Origin: Sabellastarte sp. h YS-2021
Lineage: Eukaryota; Annelida; Polychaeta; Sabellida; Sabellidae
Reading direction: 5' to 3'
Assembly: GCA_964017235.1 (NCBI GenBank)
Contig: OZ024935.1
Span: 90,519,207-90,583,206 of the forward strand
Length of the DNA: 64,000 nucleotides
The notes under the pieces are model-generated. The model ran no database searches. It was not told the origin of the DNA and saw nothing but the letters and a program-made list of their open reading frames with translations. Shown here piece by piece: positions 1-13,105 of the stretch. The position numbers and the translations under genes are program-made. Position 1 is the stretch's first letter. Each line of letters begins with the position of its first letter.

Positions 1-2287
1 AGTTTACGAGTAAGTTAAATAGAGAAGGTAGGGACATATTTAAATCATATCCTATGTGTTTAATCATATTGCAATAAGTCAAAGCCTATCGCTGTTACAT
101 CTAATTGTGTGGAAATGGTATCGCTTTGGGATCCACTGCACCAGACTTCCGGTCAAATGATAAAATTTTTCCCTGCATGGGCATGTCATCATCCAACCCT
201 CAGTTTTATTGCCCACTGATCCAAGAACAGCAGTCGAGTCAGGGATCTGCAGGATACATGCCTTATTATCAATATATCAGTTGTTATGAAATCAGATTGA
301 AATTGTCCTGATTGGTGTAAAACCAGGATTAGTTGTGATAGGCTCCAAGACAAATACTGTGGTTTGTATTTCCATCATGATTTGTTCCCACCTTTTTGAC
401 AACTTTTGGCATATTTGACCCCAATCCACCCAGGTGTTAAAATCAGGACGTCTGTTCTAAACCAGTTTGAAAATGGAACTACCTCTGTATGTACATTTTC
501 ATTATGATCGGTGCATTTTTAACATACATATCAATAAACACCAGTTATGAACTATATGCTTTATAGCATTTGGAAAAGTTTTCCTAACACATCAAACAAC
601 ACCTTGGCAGTCTTTGGTGGTCAATTAATTAACATTTTATGAAGGTACTGCACGTAAAAGAATTATTTCTTAAAATTTCACTTTCTTTTCTAGGACCGCC
701 CCCTATAAACTCCATACTTTTCACAGTGTAATATAATTATATAGATAATGGCCAAGTGGCGCTCCATTATGTAAACTTAATGGCCTGAGGCCCTGAAAGG
801 GCCAAAGGGTCATTAAGTTTATATAATGGAAGCGCCATGAGGCAATTATCTATTATAAAACCCTGTAACCCTGTAAACCAATTTATTAATTCAATAATTT
901 AACACCTTGTACCAAATGATCAACCTAGGCAATCTTTGCAATGTTTCCTTTGGTGTGCATACCATATGGGGCTTTCACTAAATTAGTTCTATGGTTGTTT
1001 TATTTCATTTCAATACCCAATCAACATTTTGTCACCATGTGTACCACTGGTTTTCCTTTATGGGAAAAATAATTTTGGATAAAGCTTGAATAGTTTTAAT
1101 ATAACCTGACTGCCACAAAATTTAAGCATAGATAATGATAATCGATAAAATATGGATCTGTGACTTACAGAAAGCACTTTCCAGAAAAAATTAGACTACT
1201 TATTTAACAATTCTGTGGATAATTTGTTGAGGTGAGTGTTTCGTGTTACTTTATTAATCTGTGCTTATTTTAAGACAGTAAGCTATTATTTTTGTGTTTC
1301 AGGCATTGAAAGTACTAGAAACTGGAGGATTACTTACTTGTTTTATTTTGTGTTGAAGTTTTTGGGTTTCTCAAGATTTTTATTTTGTGTGCTCCTTTGT
1401 CTCTTAATTTGGAATCAAGGAAAAATGCCTCCTCGAAAGATTGCCTCCTTAAAAAAACCTCATAGAAAGAATGCCTACTTCACATTTTGTATTTCAGCAA
1501 TACCCCCTATGAAAATTAATCCAAAACATTAAGAACAAAATTAATTTCAACCACAAACAGTGTATCATTTTAGAAGTATATAACAAACTGTAATAAGGTA
1601 AATTAAAATCTTTGTTTTGAACTTAACAACATTGAAAATTTAAATCAAATTTAAACCCATAAGTAATGCATTTCAATACTGCATTTTTGAACTATGTTTT
1701 TTTTTCTCATTTTACTTGAGTAAATTTTGAGCCACTAAAAACATTCTTTTTAATATAGTATGCTGGGTTATATTTTCACATTGAGTTTGTTTAAAAGTTA
1801 GCTGCTCCTTTGATTAAGTTCACAGAAGATTATTGTAAAGTCAGATTGTACAGAAATGCAAAGAATTAAAAATTATCCAACTTTATAAATTAAATTGCTT
1901 GTTTTGTATTTGTCAGGAGGTATTTTTTCAAGGTGTGCATTTTTCCACGAGGTATTTTTCTATAAACACTGAATGTCATTCAGAATTGAAAAGACTTTGT
2001 AAATGACCCACTGAACTAATTAATATGAAAGAAGTTGTGAAAATATTTCTATATTGAATGCATTGTGCTGAGGATGACTGGCAAATACCCTTTTGTTCTT
2101 GGCAGACTGGACATTGAACTAAACCACAATCCACTGTTAGAAAATAATGTAGTGTTAACTCTCCATTATGCAAAAATAATGGAGAGTTGAGACAATGGAA
2201 GGGTCGCCCATCTGGGTTTTATTTAATGTTATTTCACCAATGTATTTCAGATATTGATCTTTGTCACTTGTTATTGATGGGGGTGCC
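1..2287. other. Upstream region of gene A, no gene seen
   Basis: AT-rich sequence with no exon I can support. Open frames here are short and low in complexity, and one begins at GTG rather than ATG. It contains a short hairpin element at 733-857. The promoter of gene A should lie toward the 3' end, but I see no distinctive core element. Confidence 0.6.
733..857. repeat. Short foldback element (about 125 bp)
   Basis: Imperfect inverted repeat. The left arm has ATAGATAATGGCC then GTGGCGCTCCATTAT and AAACTTAATG. The right arm reads CATTAAGTTT, ATAATGGAAGCGCCA and GGCAATTATCTAT. The loop includes GGCCCTGAAAGGGCC, itself a small hairpin. The arms pair over almost the whole length, as in a miniature foldback element. 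No target duplication is clear. Confidence 0.65.
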
Positions 2288-2357
2288 ATGCGTGTGACAT
2301 CACTAGTGAAACTGCTACTTTGGTTTCATTTTCAAAGAACACATTATGTGAGCCTTG
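2288..2357 (+). CDS. Gene A exon 1, putative signal peptide
   Basis: ATG in a GCCATGC context opens a hydrophobic N-terminus (MRVTSLVKLLLWFHF) and ends at a phase-1 donor G|GTATGT. That is the phase needed to join the acceptor at 5005/5006, giving a split Ala codon. The VTSL start matches exon 1 of gene B (MIAVTSLL), which supports homology. The hydrophobic core carries a Lys, so the signal is weaker than in B and D. An unseen upstream exon is the alternative. Confidence 0.6.
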
Positions 2358-5300
2358 GTATGTTTTGCAGTGAAGCTTGTAACTTCATTTCCTTTTCAGC
2401 CTTATATCAGTACAATAAATATAATAAATACAGTTCTTTTTGGGGATATTATTACTTAGTATTATTGATTAATTACAGTGACATAGTATTTCGTAAATAC
2501 ATGATTTAAAACCATTACTTATATCACAACATACCCAGGTCATTTGGGCTTATTAGTCACTACAAATAACATATCATATGGCAGTTAAGTGTACAGTAGA
2601 TTTAACATCTATATACTTGTACCTTACAGTTGGCCTCTTTTCCCCACATTATATTTATACTAAATTCATGTATACTTTTATTTTCTTATTACACATTGCA
2701 TCAATGAAGTGATTAATATAATTATAACAATCATTTATATATAACATAGTTTTAATGTGCATAAAGATTGCAACTAGATTTTGGTGGAGCATTATTTAGT
2801 GCCCATGGTACTTTCTAACATTTTTGTGTTAATTTTAATTAATTTTTAATTTGTATATGTTTCAGGATGAAAGTATATATTTTACAAACTCTTGCTTACA
2901 TTTCAATAAAATTTAGATTAAATAGCTACTGATACATTTGTGCAACTTCCATATTTAGAATGTGGGAAATAACAGCAAATGGGTTTTGATTGGGAATGTA
3001 CCCATTTAATACACTTTTTTATTTGTTTGGGGTTTTATGTCGCTTTCAACACTGTACAAGTCATATCACGACGGGTAATTGGAAGGGCAGAGGAAACCAG
3101 TACATACAGTTCACTAGGGTTCTGTACTGTAAACTGCCGACCAATGGCAAGCAACTACCAGCTTTCCCACTTGAGGCCATGACGGGGATCGAACCCCGGC
3201 CTCAAAGGTGGGAGGCGAGAGTGTTACCACTCTGCCACCGTGGCCCCCCTTTAATGCACTTAGTTCATGTAGAAATTCTATTATTGCCCCTTGAAACAAT
3301 ATATATGGTTAATTGGTTGGTAATATATATGAAACAATATATATGGTTAATTGGTTGATAATATATATGAAACAATATATATGGTTAATTGGTTGGTAAT
3401 ATGTATGAAACAATATATATGGTTAATTGGTTGGTAATATATATGAAACAATATATATGGTTAATTGGTTGGTAATATATATGAAACAATATATATGGTT
3501 AATTGGTTGGTAATATATATATGAAACAATATATATGCTTAATTGGTTGGTAATATGTATGAAACAATATATATGGTTAATTGGTTGGTAATATATATGA
3601 AACAACATATATGGTTAATTGGTTGGTAATATATGTGAAACAATTTCTATGGTTAATTGGTTGGCATCATTTTTGTTCCAACCCAAATTTGGCACAATTT
3701 GAACTGAAAAACTTATATATGCTTTGTCACAGTCAGACCCCAACTAACTAGTGTGTTAGCTTGAGAAAATCACACAACAGGAAGGAAAGAATTTATTTGA
3801 ACAAAATAATTTAATTACAATATGTACAAATCAGTGTTGAACCAACCAATACAGAATATATATTTAAAACAATAATAACTTAAACTTGTATAACTGTTAA
3901 TGACTTAAAAAATGTTATTGCGAGATTATTTAAATAGTTTCTTATCGATCACTCACAGATTATAGTCCATATAGCTGGATCAATTATATAGCCTGATCGC
4001 TTGAAAGTTTGTAGTCACCTGGTCTTGTATCAGTTGTAACAAACATCTCTGAAGAGTTGACTGCCTCTGATTGATATAGCTTCGAGAACAATGTGTTCGG
4101 TTATAACTGAGGTAAGAATTTCCTCAATTGGCACTATGCTGGACTTCTTGTCCCTGAGGTCTTCCACGAGTCTCCCCTTTTATTGCTGTGCTCAAATTCT
4201 TTGTTTTTGTGGACTTCACTTCCAGTTAATCTGCTAGATAGTGTCTTTTTTACCACACAGGTTGTTCAGTTAAAAAGTCCTTGGACTGTTTTTAACAATC
4301 CTTCACAGTTTTGAGTCGGCAATCCAATTTCTTCTGGGGTATAGAACTCCTGTCCCAACAATGCTAATCTGTAACTATGAGATGTCCAGCTTATATAGAG
4401 AAGTGATCAGAAACCTTACAGTTACAATATACACATTTTCTAAAAAAAATAACAACCTAAAACTTATACTTAATTAATCATAATAAACATTTCTTGAAAG
4501 TAATCCTGTTTTTGTTAAAACTGCAACTCACCTATCTTACTATTTCTCAATTTGACATACTTTCCTTACAAACAACACTCATCAGGATGTGAAATTGTAG
4601 GCCATTAACTGGAACATCTCTCTGCTGTAAACAGCTATAGAAATGATTTCTTGCAATTAACAAAGATCATCAGTGGCCTAGTTAGCTAGCAGGTTTGTCA
4701 TCTACTCACAGGCAACCATCTCTGTGTTGGTTCAACTCCAACAAGTGACAATGCTGAGGACCTGTCCCAATATGACTTGAACATATATTCATTAACGCAA
4801 ATGCAAGGTGTATTGTACTGAGTACATTGAACAGCCAATTAGTTCACATTTAACATGACAGGTGATAAATATAAATTCTACATGAAATCCACATCTCAAT
4901 TAGTACTGGACCAAGGGACAACCAAGCTATCAGGCTATATTTCTATTGCATTGATGCAGATGAGCTGGATCTTAAATTTATAGTTATTATTCTATACATT
5001 TCTAGCCGAACCATGCGAAGGCTTTTTTAACCAGACATGCATTTCTTGTGTGGATCAACCTCTGCAACTGCAATGTGACATTGGTGACGTCATCACAGGC
5101 TTTGTAAAGGCGGGTTTCCTTGACAACACACAGAGGAATCTGTCCTGTGTGTTCCAGGATGGGGATTGTATGGATGAGCCATTCCCATTGTTTGCAGAAA
5201 TTGCAGAGTGCCTCTGGAAGAAACAAGACTGCCAATTCACATTAGACCCTAAAGGTGAAAAGCCCAGATATGGAAAGTGTAACCTGGATTCTGAACCAGC

Positions 5301-8300
5301 TTATTTGATGGCAAGTCAGGTGGAATGTGTAGCAGGTAGTGTTTCGTTTGGTCAGCTTCATTCATATAGTGTATATTTTGTGAGTGAGTATCACTTTCCA
5401 ACAAAGAGTATATCAAATAGAAGCAAAATTTTCACAACTATACAAGTGGGCCATAGGGAGGCCCACTTCATTGCAAAGTGCTAGATTTTTCATATTTACT
5501 TATTTTATCTGATGTAGATAGGCCCTGGGAAATATGGAAGGGGGCCAATGAGAGGTTGAGCCAACTACCATAGAAAGAAAAAGGTTTACTTCAGGGAGTT
5601 AACAAAGTACAACACTGATATTTGCACACAGTGATCCATTAGTTTTGAGACAATCTTCCTCAGTTGTAAACTTTAACTTGGATCATTTGATCTTTTGATC
5701 ATTTGCATTTGAAAACTTATGTCTTCACTGTCTTTATATTTTGCTGTGATTCATGTTTTCTGCAGAAGGTAACCTTCATCGACTCTGTGCAACAGACAAT
5801 CAAGTGCTCGCCATCAATCCAGGAATGTATGGTTTCATCCTTAGTCCAAAGTTCCCCCAGCCATATGCGCAACATACATATAGATACAGAGAACCATGTA
5901 CAGTCACCATGGCAACCGCTAAAGGGATGGGTATCCAAGTTCAGAGTACATACATGGATTTGAAAGGTAAAACTAAAGGAAGTTGCCAAGAGCATTACAT
6001 TGAGTTCACCTGGGAGGACTACAGTGGGTCACATGATGTCAGACATTGTGGCAGAGATCCCTTACACGTGAAAATGACGTCACCAACAGCTGTGTTGACT
6101 TTTATGGTTAAATCTACTGATAACACAAACCAAGGTTTTGCTTTAAAATATACAGGTTTGTACATAGAATTTATTGTATGTGATTTTTTTCAAAATAGGG
6201 CATCACTGGTTTCATAACAATTATGATCTTAGCCGATATGAAACATAATATTTAATCCATGAATCTTAGAAGTTTGAACAAAATGCCTTTGCTTGAAAAA
6301 TTGGACTTCTTTTCGAATTAGATTGAAAATAACAAACTACGTGAGTTCACCATAATCAGTGTAGTAACCAAAATGGTTTGGTATGCAGTAAATATTTTTG
6401 TCAGTATATATATGTATATATATATGTTTTCCATTATATCAATATTTGGTAATGATCAAAGACGGATAGTTGAATAACAGTACCAACATTCCTGTTCTAT
6501 CTACATATCTGTGCAGTATGAAAATATTTTATTTCATTAAATGTGTCAGATTAAATCGAAGTAAATGTATGTTGCTACTGAATTTGTAATGCTATAAAAC
6601 CTCTACCTCAGTTTTGCTTTTCTGACTTGTCAATTGAAACCGCCCCAAAACTTTGAAAGCATGAACATGTAAGTCTTACCCCAGCCCAAGCATAAAGTGC
6701 AAGAACAAGTTCTGTGCTCAGAGACAGTATGATCATTTTCAAAAATTGTCCTGGCACAAACCAAATGGGAGCAGTTTTTGATCCAACAGGGGAAATGTTT
6801 CATGACATTTCCTGTGTGTTATGACTCCATCACTGCTACTTTCCCAAACATTTGACTATACAGTTACATGTTTTGTGATGCTAGAGATACTATCTGAACT
6901 GTGCAATATGACATTGAATTGTTTATCCTGGTACATTACTTGAAGACTAGACATTAGATCGCGTTCTTGTTTTCAATCAACTTCGAGGTCAACCCTTGGG
7001 TTTGAAACCCCTAAATAGGGATCCATATCCTGAATTTTTTAGGGATTTATTGATAATATCTGATTCATTAGTCATAATGTATTCCCATTAGAAACTTATT
7101 TTTCACATAAGGTGACATCCAGCTCTGGCTCGGTCCTGTACAAAAGTAATTAGAATGTGTTTGAAGACTTAAAAGGGATTTTTCACTAATTTTTAATTCT
7201 GGATAATTGGGTAAGGGAAAGCAAGCTGATCGGATCAGTTTGACCAGAAATACATAAAGGTCCCCTCAGTAAAAATATAAAGTAATGATTACTTTGTGTC
7301 ATGTTTTAGCATTTCCACTTCCTGAATCAGTGAGTCACATGACAACAAGATATCAGACCAAAACACTGGCTACCAATACAGGTATACATAGCTGTTTATC
7401 AGTAAATCTAAAAAAGAAATTAGCAGTCACACTTCAGACATAATTAAATTTCAAAAGTACATACATTTCCTCTTATTATTTTTATCTTACGTTTTAACTT
7501 TTTGAGTATTAATTCAATATCAGAAATAAGATTTTCTTCTCTGTAATTATTATCTCCCACCTGCAGCCAAAGGCCGTGGTCGGGAGATTATAAAACGCCT
7601 TCCGTGCGTGCATGCGTCCGTCCATTTGTCACATTTTTGCATAAACCTTAATATCTCATTCATTTATGAAGACATCTTCACCAAACTTCCAGGGAATGTT
7701 TATGGCAATGAAAACCTGTCTCTGCAAAATTTTAGCTTCATTTTGAAAAACAAAATGACCGCCATAGCTAATTGTTTGAAAATTGTAAAGGTGCTCTAAA
7801 TCTTGAAATATTCCAGCTAGCTTCATCCAATTTGCATAAAAGTTGTATGGCTAGAACAACTAGCCTGATAGTAATTGTGGCCTAGTTCAAAAACAAAATG
7901 GCCACCATATCACATATTTAATGTCAGAATTTTGTAACTTAGTGTAAGTTTGTGTTTGACGCAGCACACCACATTGTATAGAACAGACCATCAAAAGTCC
8001 TGGCCTTCAAATATTTTGCCTGAGAAAAATTTTGGCCTTATCTTGAAAAACAAAATGGCCGCCATAGCCAATTATTTTAAAATTATTAAGATGCTCTAAA
8101 ACTTAAAATATTACAGCTAGGTTCATCAAATATGCACAAACTATGTATGGGTAGGAAAGTTTGTCCTCTTCTTCAATGTCAAGTGGGGTTATCTTACTAC
8201 AAAGGCCTTACATCTCCTTTAGTTCTCCACTATTACTGATTCTAACGCAGGAGATAACCACTGCGGCAATGGCCTTGTTTTGTCTGAAACATGCAAATTT

Positions 8301-9599
8301 TGACTGGTCATTGCTTTTAATATGTAAAAGTTCTTGTCATAAGAAATATCCGCAATATATATTTTAATTGAAAGTCCGGGTTGATGATTACAATACTTCA
8401 GTTGCAAGCAACAGGTAACAGAATTTTGTACCTTAGTGTAAGTTTGTGTTTGACACAGCACAATACATTGTATAGATCATAATATAACAAGAATTGCTGG
8501 CCGCCCTAAATTGGCATTTTTTCGTGATTAGAATATATTTGCACTAAACCAGTTACAGGTTATAATGCACTCATACATCAAATAATATCAACTAATTCTC
8601 TCTTTAGTGGGGGCCCTTTTTAGGGACTGATAATGGAAGTTCCATGTAAAATTCAACTCATTAAATAGGCATATGACCAATCAGCTTACAGATTTTTGTG
8701 TGTCATTCAGCAAGATTTTCTACTGACTGACTGACCTATTGTTTAACTTTTTATGACAAACACTGGTCAAAACTAATACTTGTCTCATATTTGTATACAC
8801 CTATACACCCCTCCACCCCACCCAAATAGTCTCTAACTATATATAGCTTTAGGCTAGGAGGTCCATGTACACAGACGAGCTATGCAGTTCAGCTGTGACT
8901 GTTTTTTTTTGTTTTTTTTGTTTTGTATATTTGTGGTAAGTAATTTAACCTAGGTAATAAGATTATGTTAAATGGTTATAACTTGGGTTGTATCTTCATA
9001 ATTGTTCACCACCATGTATAGAATAGGAAGGATCGCAAGTAGTTTGTGATCATTTCAAACAGTTTAATATTGTCAAAAATTGTTGGTGATGAACTTGCAA
9101 TCCCTTCCAATTGGGAACATATCGCGAAGTTCCATAACTTCCGTACACGATGGGTTCACTATGACACTTAAGATCAGTGAGATGAAAAAAGATAAACCTC
9201 TCAACCTGACAATTTATAGGACCGCAAACCTGTCGCAAAGCATTAGCGCCAAGGTAGAACAGACCTTTTATGATAACTATACTAGATCCACTTATATATA
9301 TTTTTGGTCATTTGTTTTCAGAAATGCCAGCTGAATCACCCAGTGCAAAGAGCCAGAAGACAATGACAGATTGCACTAACCAGAACACTGTGTACTTTTT
9401 CCTCTCTATTGGGCTCTTATTGATACTCTTCATTATTCTGTTGATTTTTGGACTGGTTCTCTATTCTGTGAAGAAATCGCACAAAATGGCAATCGATGAA
9501 GCAAGGGAAGAGAACCAGTACAGGGCTTTGACAGACATGGATCTCAATAGAATGGATACAGCAGCTTCTGTTTCCACCTATCTGGTGGACAGTGTCTGA
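2288..9599 (+). CDS. Gene A: signal peptide - SUEL-lectin-like - CUB - TM receptor
   Basis: Predicted 379-aa type I surface protein. Exons: 2288-2357, 5006-5335, 5766-6155, 7310-7381, 9322-9599; every intron is phase 1 and the frame closes at TGA 9597-9599. Residues 1-23 form the signal peptide, about 24-133 a SUEL/rhamnose-binding-lectin-like domain with 10 Cys, about 134-263 a CUB domain, 264-287 a Ser/Thr-rich linker, about 311-334 the membrane helix, and 338-379 the cytoplasmic tail. Exon lengths match paralogue B (330 and 390 nt for the two domain exons). The ectodomain probably binds carbohydrate or another extracellular ligand; that is inferred from domain type only. No full-length match to a named protein is recognised. 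Exon 1 is the least certain part. Confidence 0.8.
3017..3249 (-). mobile_element. tRNA-derived SINE (minus orientation) in intron 1 of gene A
   Basis: Full-length copy of the window's main SINE. Read on the minus strand it has a tRNA-like head with A box TGGCAGAGTGG and B box GGTTCGATCCC, a central GGTCGGCAGTTTACAGTACAG body, and a tail ending GTCGCTTTCAACAC-complement and an (AAATA)n-like end. It is flanked by a 12-bp duplication TTTAATACACTT (3005-3016) / TTTAATGCACTT (3250-3261) with one mismatch. Confidence 0.85.
3294..3665. repeat. About 38-bp minisatellite, about 10 units
   Basis: Head-to-tail units built on GGTTAATTGGTTGGTAATAT followed by ATATGAAACAATATATAT. Units vary by a few bases (GCTTAATTGG, ATGTATG, AACATATA). 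It lies in intron 1 of gene A directly after the SINE. Long frames across it on the minus strand are artefacts of the repeat. Confidence 0.95.
3690..5005. other. Rest of intron 1 of gene A
   Basis: No coding exon seen. Around 4725-4790 is a fragment of a dispersed repeat (CAATGCTGAGGACCTGTCCC) that recurs elsewhere in the window. The intron ends in TTCTAG at 5005. Confidence 0.5.
5006..5335 (+). CDS. Gene A exon 2, SUEL-lectin-like domain
   Basis: One 330-nt exon, phase 1 to phase 1, encodes the whole domain. Ten Cys are present, starting with the C-x7-C-x2-C cluster (PCEGFFNQTCISC), then QC-DIGDVITGF, and later ECLWKKQDCQFTL and the closing VEC. Layout fits the SUEL/Gal-lectin fold. The usual rhamnose-binding motifs are altered: YGR is replaced by AGFLD, there is no DPC, and KYL reads AYL. 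Sugar binding is therefore not assured. N-linked sequons NQT and NLS are present. Confidence 0.8.
5766..6155 (+). CDS. Gene A exon 3, CUB domain
   Basis: A 390-nt phase 1-1 exon. It carries CUB signatures: GFILSPKFPQPYAQ (the usual G.I.SP.FP..Y), four Cys (RLC, EPC, GSC, HCG), FTWEDYSGS, and the closing F.L.Y strand (QGFALKYT). The acidic calcium-site residues are only partly recognisable. Acceptor is TTTCTGCAG at 5765 and donor ACAG|GTTTGT. Confidence 0.85.
6156..7309. other. Intron 3 of gene A, nothing coding seen
   Basis: AT-rich intron with a short TATATA/ATATAT microsatellite near 6406-6427. No exon or recognised element. Confidence 0.5.
7310..7381 (+). CDS. Gene A exon 4, juxtamembrane linker
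   Basis: Small 72-nt phase 1-1 exon (24 codons, AFPLPESVSHMTTRYQTKTL and on), rich in Thr and without Cys. It sits exactly where gene B has a 75-nt linker exon. Acceptor TTTTAG and donor ACAG|GTATAC are both good. Confidence 0.7.
7555..8530. repeat. Internally duplicated dispersed repeat in intron 4 of gene A
   Basis: Begins with CCAAAGGCCGTGGTCGGGAGATT. It contains two direct copies of a block with AAAACAAAATG(G/A)CCGCCATAG, near 7740 and 8046, each followed by a GCTCTAAA..TTAAATATT-type stretch. A second block (TTAGTGTAAGTTTGTGTTTG) occurs near 7940 and again near 8432. The pattern is a degenerate tandem duplication of one repeat, not coding. Confidence 0.7.
9322..9599 (+). CDS. Gene A exon 5, transmembrane helix and tail
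   Basis: Phase-1 exon (acceptor TTTTCAG at 9321) with a Ser-rich stalk, a strongly hydrophobic helix about residues 311-334 (VYFFLSIGLLLILFIILLIF), a basic stop-transfer KKSHK, and a 40-residue tail. The tail contains YRAL, a YxxPhi sorting-type motif, and ends in DSV, an acidic-x-hydrophobic terminus of the class III PDZ-ligand type. Both are motif matches only. Confidence 0.85.
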
Positions 9600-12050
9600 C
9601 ATTGGGGTGATCACCCGTCTCATCACCTGCCACAAAGGAGCTTATGTTTTGGAGTGTGTTTGTTTACTTGTCTGTTTGTGCTTGGCATAACTCCTGAACT
9701 AGTGCTTTCCTATGTGGAAAGGGAGCGAGTTCCACAAAGTTGGAGCACAGTGGCTGACGGAGTAAGAAAATTGTTTGTGTCATTTGTGAACATGAAAAGT
9801 GGAGACATAAAAGAACTTACATTTTTGGCTGCTACACTTAGTATTTCTGAATGAAGTGTATGAATGGATTATTTTCCACTATGTATGCTGGTTGACCCTG
9901 TATTAGAATATTGTGTATGTGATCTGGTCCATGTTGAATTGTACCCTGTGTATGGGGATATTTGTCTTGGTGGAGATTTGTGCTCTAGGAGTGTTTTCTC
10001 TAGTTTTATACATGGAGATCTGATATGTGTTTTAAGAATCCTCTTTACATTGTAGTTTATGCACCTGTTTCACAGTAACGAGTGTAGCTTTTCAACTAGG
10101 CAATTATGCAGTCATAGAATATGTGTTGACATGTGGTCTGTCTCAAAAGTCAGGAGTGTAAATACAGCATTTCTAACATCCCCCTTTTTTCAAACAGTCA
10201 GGCTACTGTTTCCCACCATAAGTTGGCACACCTATGACACACGCATAAAAAGTATTTTGATGGTTGTAAGTATGGTAACGTGACGTCTTTTGATTACAAT
10301 ATGCATTGACACAAGTGTTAGTTATACATTATAAACCTTTTAGAATACTTTTCTAAGGGGTGATAGTGTAATTTCATTATATAATTATCATTTGTAAGAT
10401 CATTTTCAGTAAAGGAATTTATCTTTCGGTCATAAAATAAAATCTGTTTATTTAAATTGCTTTTAGGATTACTTGTTGCTGGGCCTCCAGTTTAAAGTTA
10501 GCTATAGGTTGGTCATGAATATGGAAGAGTAGCATTATAAACAGTTTCTTTGTGAACAGTGACATCATGATGTGGGCAGGTGTTGTCAGGTGTTGAAAAT
10601 ATAACATTGTTTGTTATCTTATGGTATATTTGCTTATCAAATAACATTTGGAAAACCTACTGCATAAGTTTAAATTGGCACAAATGTAAAGCAATTAATG
10701 ACAATTATGATGTTTAAACTTCATGCTGATTGGTTATGTTGACTTTGGACTTCAGGTACAAGTTGTAGGAAATGTATTTCCATTCATAGAAAGTAAATCA
10801 GTTTACTACGTTTGCTTAACAGATCATTTCTAAGCATTGTGTTAGTCTTCATTCATAATCTCATCATTAAAAATTCATACTGATTTACATAAATTAGCAT
10901 ATCAATGAATATTTAAGTTGTGTCAGATTACCAATCCAAGCAGTATACATGACTGAACTAGTGCTTTCATTTGGGAAATTCCTGAAATAATTTTGTTTGA
11001 AAAAAAAGAATAAATTTAAATATTGACCACATTTTTTCCACAACGTTTGCCTGGGACTTAATTTGTGATGTATCCACACAAAGTCACAGTCTGAATGTAC
11101 GTTTACATGCATATGATCCACATATATGTAAGGTATGATTTCTTGATTATGAAACTGTCTTTTTCAAATGGGGCATCGATTTAATCATTTATCTATTCAT
11201 GAGAAGCTAATATCAGAACAGTTAAACCATAGAGAACCATAGAGAATGTCTAGAAGACATCTGAACATGTTTGTAGTTTGATATTGTATTCTTGTTCAGT
11301 CATCGTCAGTGTCAGAACAGTATAATTAAAGTGTCTAAAAGTTTTGGTATCTCAAGAAGTATTATATTGTGTGTTTACCACTTTTTTGTTTACCACTTAT
11401 CATTCCAATCACTGTAATAAGTTATCAATAATAAAAAGAATATCACGTAGTGATAAAGTTATAACTTTCACTGTATCCTTGTTACAAGATTTTAAGTTGT
11501 TTAGTTTATTCCAATGTCACATTTCAAGTATATATTTTTTTCTACACCAAAAGGTATTTAGTTACTTAGTCCCCACTCACATTGCATGTGGTATTACCTA
11601 CATTTAGTGGTCTTTTATAAGACCCATCATTCTTCCTGCTAATTCTGTGTTATTCTGTCTCTTTCTGTATCATCACTGAAGCTATAACTAGCTTATTATA
11701 TCTCTAGAGTATCTGTCGGTATCATTTCTGTATCAATTCTGTGTCACACTGTGGCCGTTGTTTTCCACAATTTTATTCTCTTCTGTAGCTAAACTGTAAC
11801 TAGACGTGTGTAGCTGGGTTTTACAGGAGGTATAGCACCCCACCGTCTGTTAAGCCTGCTGTCTATGTCCTCTGCAAATATCAGGTATAGTGTGACCGGG
11901 CCAATAATGTACAGGGATAAGTACAACTGTAGTCAATGTTTTAGACTTACCTTTTTGTGTATAATTGATTCATTTTTGTAATTTGTTGTGTTACTATACA
12001 TGTATTGCAGTCATCCTATTAATAAAATACTTGTCAGTGTACAGACTTTG
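9600..12050 (+). other. Probable long 3' UTR of gene A
   Basis: No further coding exon. A canonical AATAAA at 12021-12026 in a T-rich context is a plausible polyadenylation signal; others lie nearer, including AATAAA around 10436. A short dispersed-repeat fragment (CTTGGTGGAGATTTGTGCTC) lies near 9966. Confidence 0.4.
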
Positions 12051-12755
12051 TGTATCACAAACAGTCAGGGCTTTTTTGTAGAAACATACTAAAACTTGAT
12101 CCATTCAGACTAGCCTTCTGACCACCATAACCCTGGTGGGTGTTGCTGTTTTTGGTGTTGACTTTCCACTGTTATATTGTCTCTACTTGGATAACAAGGC
12201 CATACAAGTCAAAAAACAATATTGCATAAAAAGGAAAAATATTAAAAATTCCATGAAAATGCTCTAGATGTTTCATAAGATTTAATGAATTTTTCATTTT
12301 GTTACATCATACATCTGTTTAATGTATTTGGAGTAATCTTAAGCAAAACTTAAAATCATTGAACATTTGGTATTTTTTTATATCCAGTGTATGATATTGT
12401 CATTTATATAAATGATTATTCTTGGACTTATTTCGCTAAGAGATTTGAAATGTTCAACTTCTTTTTTTTATTTTTCTGTCCATTGCCCCTCCACAGGTGA
12501 AAAAAACCCAACTGGTTGTGATATTGCATCTCTTATTGTAATGATGTTTTGAACTATGATTCTGTTTCTTTTCCTTATTTAACTGTTGGTACGAAGATGT
12601 TGTGTCTGCCTGGACTTTATACACCGATCACTTTTTAGAGACACATGTAGCAACTATTTGGAGACATATTGAGCAACAAGAGTATATTTGGGCAATATAT
12701 CAGAATTGTCTGAAAGAAGTATTAAACACATGGATATTGAAAACTACAAGGCTTA

Positions 12756-13105
12756 TGCCCCTGTTCCACCAAAGGATTAATAACCGATTTGTCCTGGGAC
12801 CCTTAATCCTTGAGAGTCGGTGAAAAAAAAAATATGAAAAATTGTTGGGAAAATGGAATCCTGATACAGGTCTGGGATCAAGCACAGATCGTCTGAGGAG
12901 GCCTCAGGAAGCCGGAGGCTGGGAAATTTGTGGGACTGTGGATCGGTTACAGTCGTAGCATATATCAAACATGTTCGATATTTTTACCGACCACAACAGA
13001 CCCAAACAGACTCAAGCCGACTGTCCAGGACTCTACATTTTTTTTGGAAACCGGTCCCCAAAAACCGTAAATCAGGAGCCTTAGTCATGTGGTGGAACAG
13101 GGGCA
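12756..13105. mobile_element. MITE, copy 1 of a TGCCCCTGTTCCACCA family
   Basis: Terminal inverted repeats TGCCCCTGTTCCACCA (12756) and TGGTGGAACAGGGGCA (ends 13105). A 3-bp TTA sits directly outside both ends (12753-12755, 13106-13108), as expected of PIF/Harbinger-type targets. There is no transposase frame. A longer relative lies at 56021-56623. Confidence 0.85.

Noticed and set aside
940-1072. Hydrophobic 43-codon frame MFPLVCIPYG as an alternative signal exon for gene A
   Set aside because: Possible phase-1 donor G|GTTTTC is weak, and the sequence shows no likeness to exon 1 of B.
1236-1532. 98-codon frame with a hydrophobic start as a possible first exon of gene A
   Set aside because: Starts at GTG, is low in complexity, and no phase-1 donor follows; the 2288-2357 exon fits better.
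3423-3608. Open frame on the minus strand with repeated YQPINHIYC
   Set aside because: Product of the 38-bp minisatellite, whose unit happens to lack stops; no start context or homologue.
4136-4240. Short hydrophobic frame MLDFLSLRSS as an alternative signal exon for gene A
   Set aside because: No donor of the correct phase after the hydrophobic part.
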